DNA of 64,000 nucleotides. Source: Chloroflexota bacterium (GTDB lineage: Bacteria > Chloroflexota > Limnocylindria > QHBO01). Of the stretch, positions 8,920 to 17,451 are shown one piece after another. The number at the start of each line of letters is the position of its first letter. Within the stretch, counting starts at the first letter, position 1. The notes beneath the pieces were generated by a model. It saw nothing but the letters and a program-made list of their open reading frames with translations. It did not search any database and was not told the origin of the DNA. The stretch lies in assembly GCA_038040195.1 (NCBI GenBank), contig JBBPIR010000001.1:553141-617140 (forward strand). Reading direction: 5' to 3'. A program made the position numbers and the translations under genes.

Positions 8920-10110
8920 TCACGCCACCCGGGAGGTGCGAGCCAGCCGACCGTCGCCCACGCTCCACACGGGCACGCGGTGCCGGTGGCGGGCGGGCAG
9001 CAGGGCCGGGTCGGTGATGGTGACCAGGACCTGGCCCCGTTGCCGGAGCAGGTCGAGTCCCCGCGCCGACCGCTCCGGGTCCAGCTCGCTGAACACGTCG
9101 TCGAGGAGCACGATGGGCGACGGTCCGCCGCTCTCGGCCAGCAGGTCGGTCTCCGCAAGCTTCAGCGCCACGATGATCGTCCGCTGCTGGCCGCGGCTGG
9201 CGTGGGCGGCAACCGGCAGGCCGCCCAGGGTCACCGCCAGGTCGTCGCGCTGGGGCCCCACCAGCGACACCCCGTTCCAGATCTCCTTCTGGCGGACGTC
9301 CTCCAACCGGCGTCGGATGGCCTGGGCGAGGACCAGCGGGTCGGCCTGGGCCGGGTCCGTGCGAGCAGCCTCGCGACCGGGCCAGGCATCCTTCAGCGCA
9401 TCCGCGTAGGTCAGCCCGACCTGGTCCTCCAGCTCATCCGCGGGCGCCACCGCATCGTGAAGCGGGCCGATGCGGGTCGCCAGGTCGGAGACCACGCCCA
9501 CGCGCGCGGCCGTAACCCGGCCGCCGATTTGCGCAAGCTGTTCGTCCCAGACGGCCAGCTCGGCCGGGTCCGCTTCCTCGGCCCTGATGGTCCGCAGCAG
9601 CGCGTTGCGCTGGGCAAGTACCCGGGCCAGGTCCAGCAGGTCGCGCGCCGTCCCCTTCGAGCGCTGGGCCAGGATGGCGTCCAGGAAGCGGCGCCGCTCC
9701 GAAGGCGGGCCCACCAGGAGGAGCATCTCCTCGGGACGGAACAGGACCGCGCGCACCGTATCGGCGAGCGACGCCTGGCGGCGCGCCACCCCGTTCACGG
9801 TCAACCGGCGCCGGAGTCCGGGAGGTGGCTCCACCCCGGGGAGCACCAGCTCGACCTGTTCAGTGACGTCGCCTCCGGTGATTGGCGCCAGGTCGAGACG
9901 GACGCGAGCCAGCGGCGCGCCATGCGTGACCAGGTCGGCGTCAGCCGCGGGCCGGTGGGAGTGCCCCGAGACGGCGACCCACACCGACTCCAGCAGGTTG
10001 GTCTTGCCGGCTCCGTTGGGGCCGGCGATGACGGTCAGCCCCGGGTCAGGCTCCAGCTCGGCGGAGGCATAGCTCCGGTAGTGGTCGAGCAGGAGACGAG
10101 CGAGACGCAC
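8920..10110 (-). CDS. recF: DNA replication and repair protein RecF
   Basis: 396 aa, GTG start 7 nt after dnaN. An SMC-like ABC ATPase: Walker A GPNGAGKTN near residues 30-38, RecF signature ASRGQQRTI, and Walker B VLLDDVFSELD near the C-terminus. RecF works with RecO and RecR to load RecA at single-strand gaps and stalled forks. Full length for the family (about 360-400 aa). It lies in the classic dnaA-dnaN-recF order next to the candidate origin. Confidence 0.97.
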   Translation of the reverse strand: MRLARLLLDHYRSYASAELEPDPGLTVIAGPNGAGKTNLLESVWVAVSGHSHRPAADADLVTHGAPLARVRLDLAPITGGDVTEQVELVLPGVEPPPGLRRRLTVNGVARRQASLADTVRAVLFRPEEMLLLVGPPSERRRFLDAILAQRSKGTARDLLDLARVLAQRNALLRTIRAEEADPAELAVWDEQLAQIGGRVTAARVGVVSDLATRIGPLHDAVAPADELEDQVGLTYADALKDAWPGREAARTDPAQADPLVLAQAIRRRLEDVRQKEIWNGVSLVGPQRDDLAVTLGGLPVAAHASRGQQRTIIVALKLAETDLLAESGGPSPIVLLDDVFSELDPERSARGLDLLRQRGQVLVTITDPALLPARHRHRVPVWSVGDGRLARTSRVA

Positions 10111-10116
10111 ATCACA

Positions 10117-11253
10117 TCAGGAGGCGGTGCGCACCGGCATGATGACGTGGACGTAGTCGTCCTTGCCGACCCCCCGGATGACGCCGGGGGCCAACGGGCC
10201 GGAGAGCTCGAGGATGGCCTCCTCGGCGCCCAGGGCGCCGAGGACATCGGTCAGGTAGCGGGCGTTGAAGGCGATGGTGGTGGGCGTGCCCTCCACCGTG
10301 GCCTCGAGCGTGTCCGCGTTGTCACCGATGTCGACCGCATGAGCGCTGATCGTGACGCCGGCTGCCTCGCCGTCCTCGCCGCCGACTTCGACCTTGATAA
10401 TGTTGGCCGAGTCGCGAGCGAAGAAGCTCGCGCGGCGGGTGCCGGCCAGGAACGCCTCGCGGTCGACGGTGGCGCGTGAGGTCCACGCGTCCTTGCGCGG
10501 CACGACCGGCTCGTAGTTCGGGAACTGGCCCTCGATCAGGCGGCTGACCAGGTCGATCCCCTCGACGTGGAAGAGCACCTGGCTCCGGTTGGGGGTGATG
10601 GTGATCTCGACCGGCGCCTCGGCGTCGGGGAGGACGCGGACCAGCTCGGCGTAGCTGCGGCCGGGTACCACGATCGTGGTCTCGACGTTGACCGGGCGGG
10701 CCAGGACCAGGGTGCGGACCGCGATCCGGTAGTTGTCGGCAGCGGCCAGGGTCATCGTGTCGCCCTCCAGCCGGGTCAGGACCCCGGTCAGGATGGGTCG
10801 GGACTCGTCGCTCGCCGCCGCGAAGACGACCTCACCCAAGGCCTCGCGCAGGACGCGCGCGTCGACGGCGGTGAGGGGCGCCTCGCCGATGGCACCCACC
10901 ACCGGGAACTCGTCGGCCTCGATGCCCTTGATCGAGGCGCGGCTTCCACCACACGTGACCTTCAGGCTGCGGTCCTTGGCCGAGAGCTGCAGGTCGATCT
11001 TCTGAGGCGGCAATGATCCGACCAGGTCGGTCAGGAGCCGCGCCGGGACGGTGATCTCGCCGGGGTCCTCGACCTTCCCCGGCACCCAGCAGGTGATGCC
11101 GATCTCCAGGTTGGTGGCAGTGAGCTTGAGCCCGCCATCCTCCGTGCGGAGCAGGACGTTGGCCAGGACCGGCAGGGTGGCCCGGCTGGCCACCGCCCGG
11201 CTGACGATGCCGAGACCCCGGGCAAGGTTCTCCTGCATGACGGAGAGGTTCAT
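10117..11253 (-). CDS. dnaN: DNA polymerase III sliding clamp (beta subunit)
   Basis: 378 aa. Three repeated clamp domains; the N-terminus MNLSVMQENLARGLGIVSRAV is typical of DnaN and fixes the ATG at 11253. A reading frame open to 11286 adds 11 residues, but a TATGCT -10 (11282-11287) overlaps that region, so the longer start would not be transcribed from it. The protein forms a ring that tethers Pol III and other partners to DNA. It ends with the conserved YHV(I)MP-type C-terminus (HVIMPVRTAS), close to the peptide-binding pocket. First gene after the candidate oriC and start of the dnaN-recF-dciA operon. Confidence 0.96.
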   Translation of the reverse strand: MNLSVMQENLARGLGIVSRAVASRATLPVLANVLLRTEDGGLKLTATNLEIGITCWVPGKVEDPGEITVPARLLTDLVGSLPPQKIDLQLSAKDRSLKVTCGGSRASIKGIEADEFPVVGAIGEAPLTAVDARVLREALGEVVFAAASDESRPILTGVLTRLEGDTMTLAAADNYRIAVRTLVLARPVNVETTIVVPGRSYAELVRVLPDAEAPVEITITPNRSQVLFHVEGIDLVSRLIEGQFPNYEPVVPRKDAWTSRATVDREAFLAGTRRASFFARDSANIIKVEVGGEDGEAAGVTISAHAVDIGDNADTLEATVEGTPTTIAFNARYLTDVLGALGAEEAILELSGPLAPGVIRGVGKDDYVHVIMPVRTAS

Positions 11254-11522
11254 GAAATGCGTCTCACTACGGTTCACCTGAAGCATAGAGTCTTTGAATC
11301 GTCGTCTCTGGTAGTAGGGGTGTGGATGGTGTGGACATCCCCGTCATCTGGTTTCGGGAGGCCGTCCGGCGCGTGTTGGCAGCCTGGGGATGCGCGGTTG
11401 ACCGGCCGGCCGGATTCGTCGATGGCCGGCTGACAAGCCTCTGGCCGGCACCGCGGAGCGTCAACTGCGGCCGGCTCGCGCTCCCCCGCCTGTCCCCAGC
11501 CCGAGGCCGGTTGTCCACCACC
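11254..11522. other. dnaA-dnaN intergenic region, candidate oriC with degenerate DnaA boxes
   Basis: 269 bp without a gene between dnaA and dnaN, the usual oriC position. It holds DnaA-box-like nonamers: TGTGGATGG (11321-11329), directly followed by TGTGGACAT (11330-11338), and TTGTCCACC (11511-11519) beside the dnaA stop. The second and third each differ by one base from the GC-rich box TTGTCCACA; the first matches TTATCCACA at 7 of 9. There is no long AT-rich unwinding stretch. The call rests on position plus three imperfect boxes. Confidence 0.55.
11282..11287 (-). promoter_or_regulatory. dnaN: dnaN -10 element
   Basis: TATGCT on the minus strand. A start about 7 nt downstream would give a leader of about 22 nt before the ATG at 11253. 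No good -35 seen. Confidence 0.45.
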
Positions 11523-12863
11523 TCACTCCGAGTAGATCATCTCCCGCACGGCGCTGATCTCACGGCGCAGCTCGTCGTTCTCCGCCATCTCGCGGTTGAT
11601 CTTGTCGCAGGCGTGCAGCACGGTTGAATGGTCACGGCCGCCGAGCTCGGCGCCAATCCGCAGCAGCGAGATATCGGTCTCCTCCCGGATCAGATACATC
11701 GCGATCTGGCGCGGGACGACGATCGCCTTCTCCCGCTTGCTGCTGCGCAGCTGATCGAGGTTCACGCCGTAGTAGTCCGCCACCACGCGCACGATGCGCT
11801 GCGGCGTGATGGACCGCTTGCGCGGGTTGTACATGACATTGCTGAGCACCGCCGACGCTAGCTCGATGTTGATCGGTGCCCCGCTCATGGAGGCATAGGC
11901 CAGGACCCGGTTCAGGGCGCCCTCCAGCTCACGGACGTTGCTCACCACCTTGCGCGCGATGAACTCGATGACCTCTGGCGGAATGAGGTGCAGCTGGTCC
12001 TCAGCCTTCGATCGCAGGATGGCGATCCTGGTCTCCAGGTCGGGCGGGGTCAGGTCGGCGAGGAGCCCCATCTCGAACCGCGAGCGAAGCCGTTCCTCCA
12101 GGGTGGTGATGGCCTTGGGCGGCCGATCCGAGCTGAGGACGATCTGCTTGCCGATCTCGTGGATGGCGTTGAAGGTATGGAAGAACTCCTCCTGGGTCCG
12201 CTCGCGCTCGGCGATGAACTGGATGTCGTCGATGAGCAGGACGTCGATGCGCCGATATCGGCCCCGGAAGTCCTCCATCTTCTGCTCGCGGATGGAGTTG
12301 ATGAAGTCGTTGGTGAATTTCTCGCTGGTCGCGTACAGGATGCGCTTGCGCGGAAACTTGGCCGCCACCGCATGCCCGATGGCGTGCATCAGGTGGGTCT
12401 TGCCCAGGCCCACCCCGCCGTACAGGAACAGGGGGTTGTAGGCGTGGCCGGGCCGCTCTGCGACCGACAGGGCAGCGGCATGCGCCAGCCGGTTGGCACT
12501 GCCGACGATGAAGTTCGAGAACGTGTACCGCCCGTTGAGGTTGACCGCGTTCCCGCTCGGCGTGGAGACCGGGACCGGCGTCAGCTCGTCACTCGACTGC
12601 TCCGGGGCAGGGCCGGGGGCATCGGCCACCACGAACTCGACCCGCACCGACCGGCCGACCACGCGGGCCAGGGTCTGGCTGACCAGGGTCCGATAGCGGT
12701 TGTCCAGCCAGTCCCTGGTGAACCCGTTGGGCGCCGAGATGCGGAACAGGTGCTCGTCGATCTCTTCGAGCGAGGTGTCCTTCAGCCAGGTTTCAAAGTT
12801 GGCGGCCGAAAGGCTGACCTGCAGCTCGCCTAGGACGGCGCGCCACACCTGTTTCGCATCCAT
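11523..12863 (-). CDS. dnaA: Chromosomal replication initiator DnaA
   Basis: 446 aa, ATG at 12863 with GGAGG 9 nt upstream. Domain I (1-80, starting [20 protein letters not shown]), a short variable domain II (about 85-110), AAA+ domain III with Walker [11 protein letters not shown] and Walker [10 protein letters not shown], then domain IV with the DNA-binding signature [12 protein letters not shown]. It binds DnaA boxes and opens the origin. The open frame extends 74 codons further upstream, but that stretch contains the gene's own promoter and reads as low-complexity, so I excluded it. Confidence 0.97.
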   Translation of the reverse strand: MDAKQVWRAVLGELQVSLSAANFETWLKDTSLEEIDEHLFRISAPNGFTRDWLDNRYRTLVSQTLARVVGRSVRVEFVVADAPGPAPEQSSDELTPVPVSTPSGNAVNLNGRYTFSNFIVGSANRLAHAAALSVAERPGHAYNPLFLYGGVGLGKTHLMHAIGHAVAAKFPRKRILYATSEKFTNDFINSIREQKMEDFRGRYRRIDVLLIDDIQFIAERERTQEEFFHTFNAIHEIGKQIVLSSDRPPKAITTLEERLRSRFEMGLLADLTPPDLETRIAILRSKAEDQLHLIPPEVIEFIARKVVSNVRELEGALNRVLAYASMSGAPINIELASAVLSNVMYNPRKRSITPQRIVRVVADYYGVNLDQLRSSKREKAIVVPRQIAMYLIREETDISLLRIGAELGGRDHSTVLHACDKINREMAENDELRREISAVREMIYSE

Positions 12864-12984
12864 TCGACAGACGCCTCCAGGCCGGCCGCGGGGAGCCGCG
12901 GACCGGGCGAAATCCGAGATTCTGGTGCTCCTCCGGGGCGGGCACGGCCCGTTTGGTGGGCGTCTGGCTCCGGGGGGTCGGCGT

Positions 12985-13013
12985 AGTGTAGCGCCCGCCG
13001 CTAGCCCGGGCAA
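12985..13013 (-). promoter_or_regulatory. dnaA: dnaA promoter
   Basis: Minus-strand TTGCCC (13008-13013), 17-bp spacer, TACACT (12985-12990). This gives a leader of about 115 nt before the dnaA ATG. Confidence 0.6.
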
Positions 13014-13045
13014 TCCTTCGCAGCCAGTTGGCCCCCGACCGGGGT

Positions 13046-13076
13046 TTGACACCCCGCGACGAGGGTAGGCTAGAAT
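13046..13076 (+). promoter_or_regulatory. rpmH: rpmH operon promoter
   Basis: Consensus TTGACA (13046-13051) and TAGAAT (13071-13076), spacer 19 bp. The leader of about 110 nt includes a 10-bp stem-loop at about 13115-13137. Strong -35 box fits a ribosomal protein operon. Confidence 0.65.
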
Positions 13077-13192
13077 CGCCGCCACGCGACGCAGACCGTC
13101 AACGACGCACCGATGAGGCTGGCGAAACGCCAGCCTCGCGCGTGTTCGGCGGCCTGCGGCGCCCTGGTTGAACAGAGGGTGAGCACGCGACG

Positions 13193-13327
13193 ATGAAACG
13201 GACCTACCAGCCCAAGAAGCGCGCCCGGAAGCGGAATCACGGCTTTCGGGCTCGCATGGCTTCCAAGGGCGGTCGCCGCGTGCTTTCCCGCCGTCGGGCG
13301 AGGGGGCGCACCCGGCTGAGCGCCTGA
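13193..13327 (+). CDS. rpmH: 50S ribosomal protein bL34
   Basis: 44 aa: starts [20 protein letters not shown] and continues with the [18 protein letters not shown] motif, a complete bL34. Start ATG follows GAGGGTGAG. It is very basic, as expected for an rRNA-binding protein. First gene of the conserved rpmH-rnpA-yidD-yidC-jag operon. Confidence 0.97.
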   Translation: MKRTYQPKKRARKRNHGFRARMASKGGRRVLSRRRARGRTRLSA

Positions 13328-13344
13328 CTTCCCGGACCGCAGCC

Positions 13345-13683
13345 GTGCCGGCCTATCCGACGCTCCGTCGTCGGGCCGACTTCGAAGCGGTGACGCGCTC
13401 CGGAACCGTCAGCGCCACCCGGCTGCTGGTCCTGCGGGCCCGGCGAACCGACGAGCCGATCACCCGGATCGGCCTGGCAACCCCGGCCACCTTGGGCGGG
13501 GCGGTGGAACGGAATCGGGTACGACGCCGCGTGCGTGAGCTGGTCCGGGCGCGCTATGGCGAGATGGGAGCGGGCTGGGACCTGCTGGTGATCACGAAAC
13601 CTGACGCTCGACGCGCGACGTTCGCGGAGTTGGGGGCTGCCCTCGACACGCTGCTCGCGCGCGCCGGGGTGACCGCGGCATGA
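13345..13683 (+). CDS. rnpA: Ribonuclease P protein component
   Basis: 112 aa, GTG start 17 nt after rpmH. It shows the RnpA pattern: FxxV near the start (DFEAVTRSG), [26 protein letters not shown] with the RNR signature, and a [11 protein letters not shown] strand. It assists the RNase P RNA in 5' maturation of tRNA (and of the tmRNA encoded at 17.0-17.4 kb). Confidence 0.96.
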   Translation: MPAYPTLRRRADFEAVTRSGTVSATRLLVLRARRTDEPITRIGLATPATLGGAVERNRVRRRVRELVRARYGEMGAGWDLLVITKPDARRATFAELGAALDTLLARAGVTAA

Positions 13684-13687
13684 TCGC

Positions 13688-13894
13688 GTGCGGCTGATCG
13701 GGCTGGGCCTCATCCGCGCTTACCAGCGGCTCACGTTCTGGATGCCGCCGACCTGCCGGTACACGCCGACCTGCTCGGCCTACACCTACCGGGCCATCGA
13801 GCGCTACGGGTTCTTCCGCGGGTCGTGGATGGGCGTCCAGCGCGTCGCGCGCTGTCATCCGTTCCATCCCGGCGGGTACGACCCGGTCCGCTAG
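13688..13894 (+). CDS. yidD: Membrane protein insertion efficiency factor YidD
   Basis: 68 aa, GTG start 4 nt after rnpA. It has the family's [19 protein letters not shown] and [16 protein letters not shown] motifs with the three conserved Cys. YidD is a small peripheral membrane protein that helps YidC insertion. Length normal for the family. Confidence 0.95.
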   Translation: MRLIGLGLIRAYQRLTFWMPPTCRYTPTCSAYTYRAIERYGFFRGSWMGVQRVARCHPFHPGGYDPVR

Positions 13895-13904
13895 GGAACG
13901 CCGC

Positions 13905-15026
13905 ATGGAACCGATTCTGGCCGCCGGATTCTTCGGGATCGAGACCTTCACTCCGCCCTGGGACGTCATCTTCCTCCCCCTCTTCAACGCCCTGATCGGG
14001 CTGTATCGCGTCCTCTTCAGCGACCTGGCGCTGGCCATCATCGGCCTGACCGTCCTCATCCGGACCGTGCTGGCGCCGCTGTTCGTGCGCCAGATCCGCT
14101 CCCAGAAGGAGATGCAGCGCATGCAGCCGCTGGTCCGCGAGGTCCAGCGCAAGCACAAGGGCAACCAGCGGAAGGTCAGCGAGGAGACCGCGGCCCTGTA
14201 CCGCGAGCATGGCGTGAACATGTTCGGGGGCTGCCTACCGCTTCTCCTCCAGCTCCCGATTCTCTTCGCGTTGTACCAGGCGTTGACGCGGGCGTCGAGC
14301 GCCGTCACCTTTGACCCGTCCGAGGAGCAGCAGGCCAGCTTCGACGCGTTCCTGGCCGCCAACCCGGCGATCGAGTCCCTTGGCAACAACCAGTACCACA
14401 TCCCATTCGACGGGTCATGCGGGATTTCATCCGAGTTCCAGTCGTTCCTGCCTCTGAACTGCCAGGTCATCACCCCGTTGAAGCTCGATGCGCCGGTGGA
14501 CACGGTGATCGAGTGGCTCACCAACCCCTTCACCGGGGTGTCGCTGAACCTGGGCACGATTGACCACGCCTTCTCGGTCTTCCTGTTCGGCGGCTTCGCC
14601 ATATCCGGCATCGCCATCATCGCGGGCATCCTGCAATTCATCCAGGTTCGCATGACCTCGGCTCGGGCCGGGAGTGATGACCCGACCGCGACCACCACCC
14701 AGACCATGACGTACCTGTTCCCGATCATGACCGTGGTCTGGGGTGGCATCTTCCCCAGCGGCCTGGTCCTGTACTGGGGGGTGTACACCGCCTACCTGAT
14801 CATCCAGCAGTTCCTGATCATGGGCTGGGGCAACCTCTTCCCGCTCTTCGGCTGGCAGCCACGCTGGGCACCGAGCCCCGACGCCGGCGACATCGGCATG
14901 ACCCGACCCGCCAAGAGCCCCACACCACCACCGACCGATGGGCGCGAAGCTCCCGTGCCAGCCAGGGCTGGCGGGCAGCGCCGCTCGAGTCGGAAACGAC
15001 GAGGCCGGGAGGGCCGAAGACGATGA
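13905..15026 (+). CDS. yidC: Membrane protein insertase YidC/Oxa1
   Basis: 373 aa. Gram-positive-like form without the large periplasmic domain: a first helix (about 20-50), cytoplasmic helical hairpin (RSQKEMQRMQPLVREVQRKHKGN), then the insertase helices. The second helix is followed by an external loop of about 90 residues (SAVTFDPSEEQQ to LNLGTIDHAF), longer than in Bacillus. TYLFPIMTVVWGGIFPSGLVLYW marks the final helices. The C-terminus is a basic tail (SSRKRRGREGRRR) that may touch the ribosome. The stop overlaps the jag ATG by 4 nt. Confidence 0.95.
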   Translation: MEPILAAGFFGIETFTPPWDVIFLPLFNALIGLYRVLFSDLALAIIGLTVLIRTVLAPLFVRQIRSQKEMQRMQPLVREVQRKHKGNQRKVSEETAALYREHGVNMFGGCLPLLLQLPILFALYQALTRASSAVTFDPSEEQQASFDAFLAANPAIESLGNNQYHIPFDGSCGISSEFQSFLPLNCQVITPLKLDAPVDTVIEWLTNPFTGVSLNLGTIDHAFSVFLFGGFAISGIAIIAGILQFIQVRMTSARAGSDDPTATTTQTMTYLFPIMTVVWGGIFPSGLVLYWGVYTAYLIIQQFLIMGWGNLFPLFGWQPRWAPSPDAGDIGMTRPAKSPTPPPTDGREAPVPARAGGQRRSSRKRRGREGRRR

Positions 15027-16048
15027 CGTTCAAGGAATTCACCGGAAAGAACGTGGAGGAGGCGATCCGCGCCGCGATGCGCGAGTTCGCCTCGGACCTG
15101 GCCGATCTCGACATCGAGATCCTTTCCCAGGGCAGCCGCGGCATCCTGGGCGTGGGCGGCGACGAGGCGCGCATCCTGGCCGCCCCCAAGTCCGCGGTGG
15201 CCGAGGCCACCAGCCTGCGGTCCGAGGAACCGCCGGCCCGGGCGGAGGAGGCCGGTGCCGGCGAGAGGGTCGAGGTCGTCGAATCTGCTTCGATGCCCGC
15301 TTCCGAACCTGCTTCCGAAAGGGCTTCCGAAGAGGGGTTCGCGATCTCCGAGGGCGGTGGGGATGCCATGACCGATGCCATGGCGGATGCCTTGGCCGAC
15401 GCCGCGGAGGCGCCCCCGTCGCGCCCCCGGGGCCGAGGCCGAAGCCGCGATGCCGCTCCGCGCGGAGAACCGCGCGCTCCCCGCGACCGGGGCGAGCGAC
15501 CGGCTCCTCAGCCGCGAAACGGCGAGGGGCGGCCCGAGCCCCGACCCTTCGTGCCTGCCAAGCCGATGGACGAGCTCTCCGAGTCCGAGCGACTCACCCT
15601 GGATGAGGCGAAGGCCGTCCTGGAGGAGCTGCTGCGGCTCATGGAGCTGCAGGGATCGGTCGAAGTCCTGATGGGCACCGAGGCGGCCAAGCTGAACGTG
15701 GTGGGGACTGACCTCGGCGTGCTCATCGGCCGTCGCGGGGAGAAGCTGGCCAGCCTCCAGCACATCGTCAACCTGATCGTCGCTCGCCGCGAGGGCCAGC
15801 TGAACCGGATCATGGTCGACGTCGAGAACTACCGCGGCCGGCGCGAAGACCAGCTGCGCGACGTAGCCGACCGGGCCGCGGAGCGGGTGGCGCAGAGCGG
15901 GAAGATCATCCAGCTCGAGGCCATGCCCGCCATGGAGCGCCGCATCGTCCACTTGGCGCTGGCAGAGCACGCCACGGTGCGCACCCAGAGCGTCGGGGTC
16001 GAGCCCAACCGCCGAGTGGTGATCCTCCCCGCCACCAGGGTCGAGTAG
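15023..16048 (+). CDS. jag: RNA-binding protein Jag/KhpB (Jag-N, KH, R3H)
   Basis: 341 aa, ATG overlapping the yidC stop. Jag-N domain (1-52: MTFKEFTGKNVEEAIRAAM, SRGILGVGG), a long acidic-then-basic low-complexity linker (about 55-175), KH domain with the GXXG-like IGRRGEKLASLQHIV, then R3H (about 275-340: MPAMERRIVHLALAEHATVRTQS). KhpB proteins bind RNA, partner KhpA and affect cell elongation and division. The linker is much longer than in Bacillus, and its DNA contains imperfect repeats around 15300-15330. Confidence 0.93.
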   Translation: MTFKEFTGKNVEEAIRAAMREFASDLADLDIEILSQGSRGILGVGGDEARILAAPKSAVAEATSLRSEEPPARAEEAGAGERVEVVESASMPASEPASERASEEGFAISEGGGDAMTDAMADALADAAEAPPSRPRGRGRSRDAAPRGEPRAPRDRGERPAPQPRNGEGRPEPRPFVPAKPMDELSESERLTLDEAKAVLEELLRLMELQGSVEVLMGTEAAKLNVVGTDLGVLIGRRGEKLASLQHIVNLIVARREGQLNRIMVDVENYRGRREDQLRDVADRAAERVAQSGKIIQLEAMPAMERRIVHLALAEHATVRTQSVGVEPNRRVVILPATRVE

Positions 16049-16055
16049 CGGGCGG

Positions 16056-16469
16056 ATGCCGCGGGCCGAGGAACCGGTCCGGGCCATCGGCCGGCTCGCC
16101 CCGGACGGGACCTGGGTCGGCATCGAGCCGGCGGTTGACGGTTACCGGCTCGTCTTCGGTCTCGCGGACGGGCTGACGCTGCGGGACTCGACGGCGGACC
16201 CGTTTGAACGACGGGCCGGGCTGGTCGCGGCCGCCATCGCCTTCTTCCTGGCGTCGCTGGCCGATCCGCCGGCGGAGCTGGAAGCCACCCAGGCCGACCT
16301 CGCCCACCTCGTGGGCAGCCTCAGTGGTGACACGCGCGAGGTGCTCGATGCGATCGACGACGGTCTCTCGGGGGAGGCCGTCGCGATCCGGCTCCAGCGA
16401 CTGCTGCCGACCAGAGCGGACGCGACCAGAATCCTGCGCGACCGATACACGCGCGTTGTCGCGCGCTGA
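16056..16469 (+). CDS. Hypothetical protein downstream of jag
   Basis: 137 aa, ATG 7 nt after jag, same strand, so probably the last gene of this operon. No recognised domain: an N-terminal beta-like stretch (APDGTWVGIEPAVDGYRLVFGLADG), a hydrophobic helix (AGLVAAAIAFFLASLA) and a charged C-terminus. mnmE often follows jag elsewhere, but this is not MnmE. Reading frames also exist on the other strand here, so coding status rests mainly on operon position. Confidence 0.5.
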   Translation: MPRAEEPVRAIGRLAPDGTWVGIEPAVDGYRLVFGLADGLTLRDSTADPFERRAGLVAAAIAFFLASLADPPAELEATQADLAHLVGSLSGDTREVLDAIDDGLSGEAVAIRLQRLLPTRADATRILRDRYTRVVAR

Positions 16470-16502
16470 GTCTTCCCCCTGGGGCCTTGCCCCGCGCCGG
16501 CC

Positions 16503-16901
16503 CTAGCCAGCGATCGGAGTCGTCCCCTTCTCAGCCTGGTACGCACGCCAGCCCGCGAAGAGCATGACGATGGCAGCCACGACGCCGATGAAGAACTGGA
16601 TCGTGTCGAAGACGAAGATCGGCGGCGTGAGGATGTAGTCGATCCAGACCAGGGCGACCACGAGAAGGACCACCGTTGCGATGGCTCCCAGGCCGAGCAG
16701 AAGCACGCCCTTGGTCATGGGCAGCTTCACGGCCGGGGCGATCTGTGGCTGCAGGACGACAAACAGCACACCGACGCCAGCGGCCAGGGATAGGAAGACC
16801 AGCGGGCCCCACTGCGTCGCGATGCTGATCAAGCCGGTGATGATCACGACCACGGCCGCGACGGCCGCCAGCCGGTCATTCGCGCTCAGGGTTGAGAACA
16901 T
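16503..16901 (-). CDS. Four-helix membrane protein of unknown function
   Basis: 132 aa from the ATG at 16901, preceded by GAGAGGA. Four hydrophobic helices: AAVAAVVVIITGLISI, GPLVFLSLAAGVGVLFVVL, GVLLLGLGAIATVVLLVVALVWI and FFIGVVAAIVMLFAGW, with a short cytoplasmic tail. I do not recognise a specific family. An extension to 16991 lacks a ribosome site and has unlike composition. It lies just beyond the tmRNA terminator, transcribed in the same direction. Confidence 0.75.
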   Translation of the reverse strand: MFSTLSANDRLAAVAAVVVIITGLISIATQWGPLVFLSLAAGVGVLFVVLQPQIAPAVKLPMTKGVLLLGLGAIATVVLLVVALVWIDYILTPPIFVFDTIQFFIGVVAAIVMLFAGWRAYQAEKGTTPIAG

Positions 16902-17015
16902 GGGCGTTCCTCTCGACAAAACCAGCGCGGGCGAAATAGAGCGTTGCCCGGACCCTGGCTGCCGGAACCGTACCGCGCCGGCATCGGTCAATCAAGAACA
17001 AAAAGGAGGACGAAA
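16902..17015. other. Gap between tmRNA terminator and membrane protein gene
   Basis: About 115 bp; besides the downstream gene's ribosome site I see no RNA gene or repeat here. Confidence 0.5.
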
Positions 17016-17037
17016 ACGGCGGCCTGGTGGCCGCCGT
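17016..17037 (-). terminator. ssrA: Rho-independent terminator of tmRNA
   Basis: Perfect 8-bp stem (17030-17037 with 17016-17023), 6-nt loop, followed on the minus strand by TTTTC. It starts 11 nt past the CCA end of the tmRNA. Confidence 0.85.
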
Positions 17038-17048
17038 CTGATGAGTGC

Positions 17049-17406
17049 TGGTGGAGATGGGGGAGAATCGAACTCCCCGTCCAAGACCATGTCGCCGGGT
17101 CTCACTACGAGCGTGTCCGGCCTATTTGGGTTTCGGGCCTCGGGCCCCCAACCGGCGGGGTGCTCCGCGCCCTATCCGGTTGCCTCTCGGCTCTTTGACG
17201 CCACTCACCGGAGTCGGCGACGCCGCATCTCCCCTAATGACACCTTCGCCGCCCGGGGAGAGGGGACGGCGTCGATGCTCACTGCCTAAGCAGCGAGAGC
17301 GAACTGACGGTTGCCAGTTACGGTTTGCCCGCGGTTTTACGAGGCCTGCGGGCGACCTCGGCTCGCGATTCCCGGTTCCTGGGCCCTGTCGAAACCTGAC
17401 ATCCCC
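17049..17406 (-). ncRNA. ssrA: Transfer-messenger RNA (tmRNA)
   Basis: 358 nt. The 5' end GGGGATG (17406 down) pairs with CATCTCC next to the encoded CCA (17049), forming a 7-bp acceptor stem. The T-arm GGTTCGATTC is present near the 3' end, and TCAGGTTTCGAC follows the 5' stem as in other tmRNAs. The tag frame (17315-17286, minus) reads GNRQFALAA then TAG; the LAA end is the usual protease signal. With SmpB it rescues stalled ribosomes. smpB lies directly upstream on the same strand. A TATCCT about 30 nt upstream may be the -10, with RNase P making the mature 5' end. Confidence 0.95.
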
Positions 17407-17451
17407 ACGAACCGCCGGCCTGGTGTCCGGCTCTTCGAGGATACCACGAGG

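Larger units (their letters stand above)
12864..13192. other. dnaA-rpmH divergent intergenic region
   Basis: 329 bp without a gene. It holds the dnaA promoter (minus) and the rpmH promoter (plus). A near-palindrome around 13115-13140 (GAGGCTGGCG, AAA, CGCCAGCCTC) lies in the rpmH leader: a 10-bp perfect stem with a 3-nt loop that could act as an attenuator or RNA stabiliser. I see no DnaA boxes as good as those on the other side of dnaA. Confidence 0.6.

Noticed and set aside
7705-10479. 924-codon plus-strand reading frame opposite recF and the propeller protein
   Set aside because: Long antisense frames are common in high-GC DNA; the product is rich in Arg/Gly/His/Gln with no domain, and real genes lie on the other strand.
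10117-11286. Longer dnaN start at 11286
   Set aside because: It overlaps the -10 and adds residues absent from DnaN; ATG 11253 matches the family start.
17049-17110. A tRNA gene ending in CCA
   Set aside because: The T-arm and acceptor belong to the tmRNA; there is no anticodon arm in the right place.
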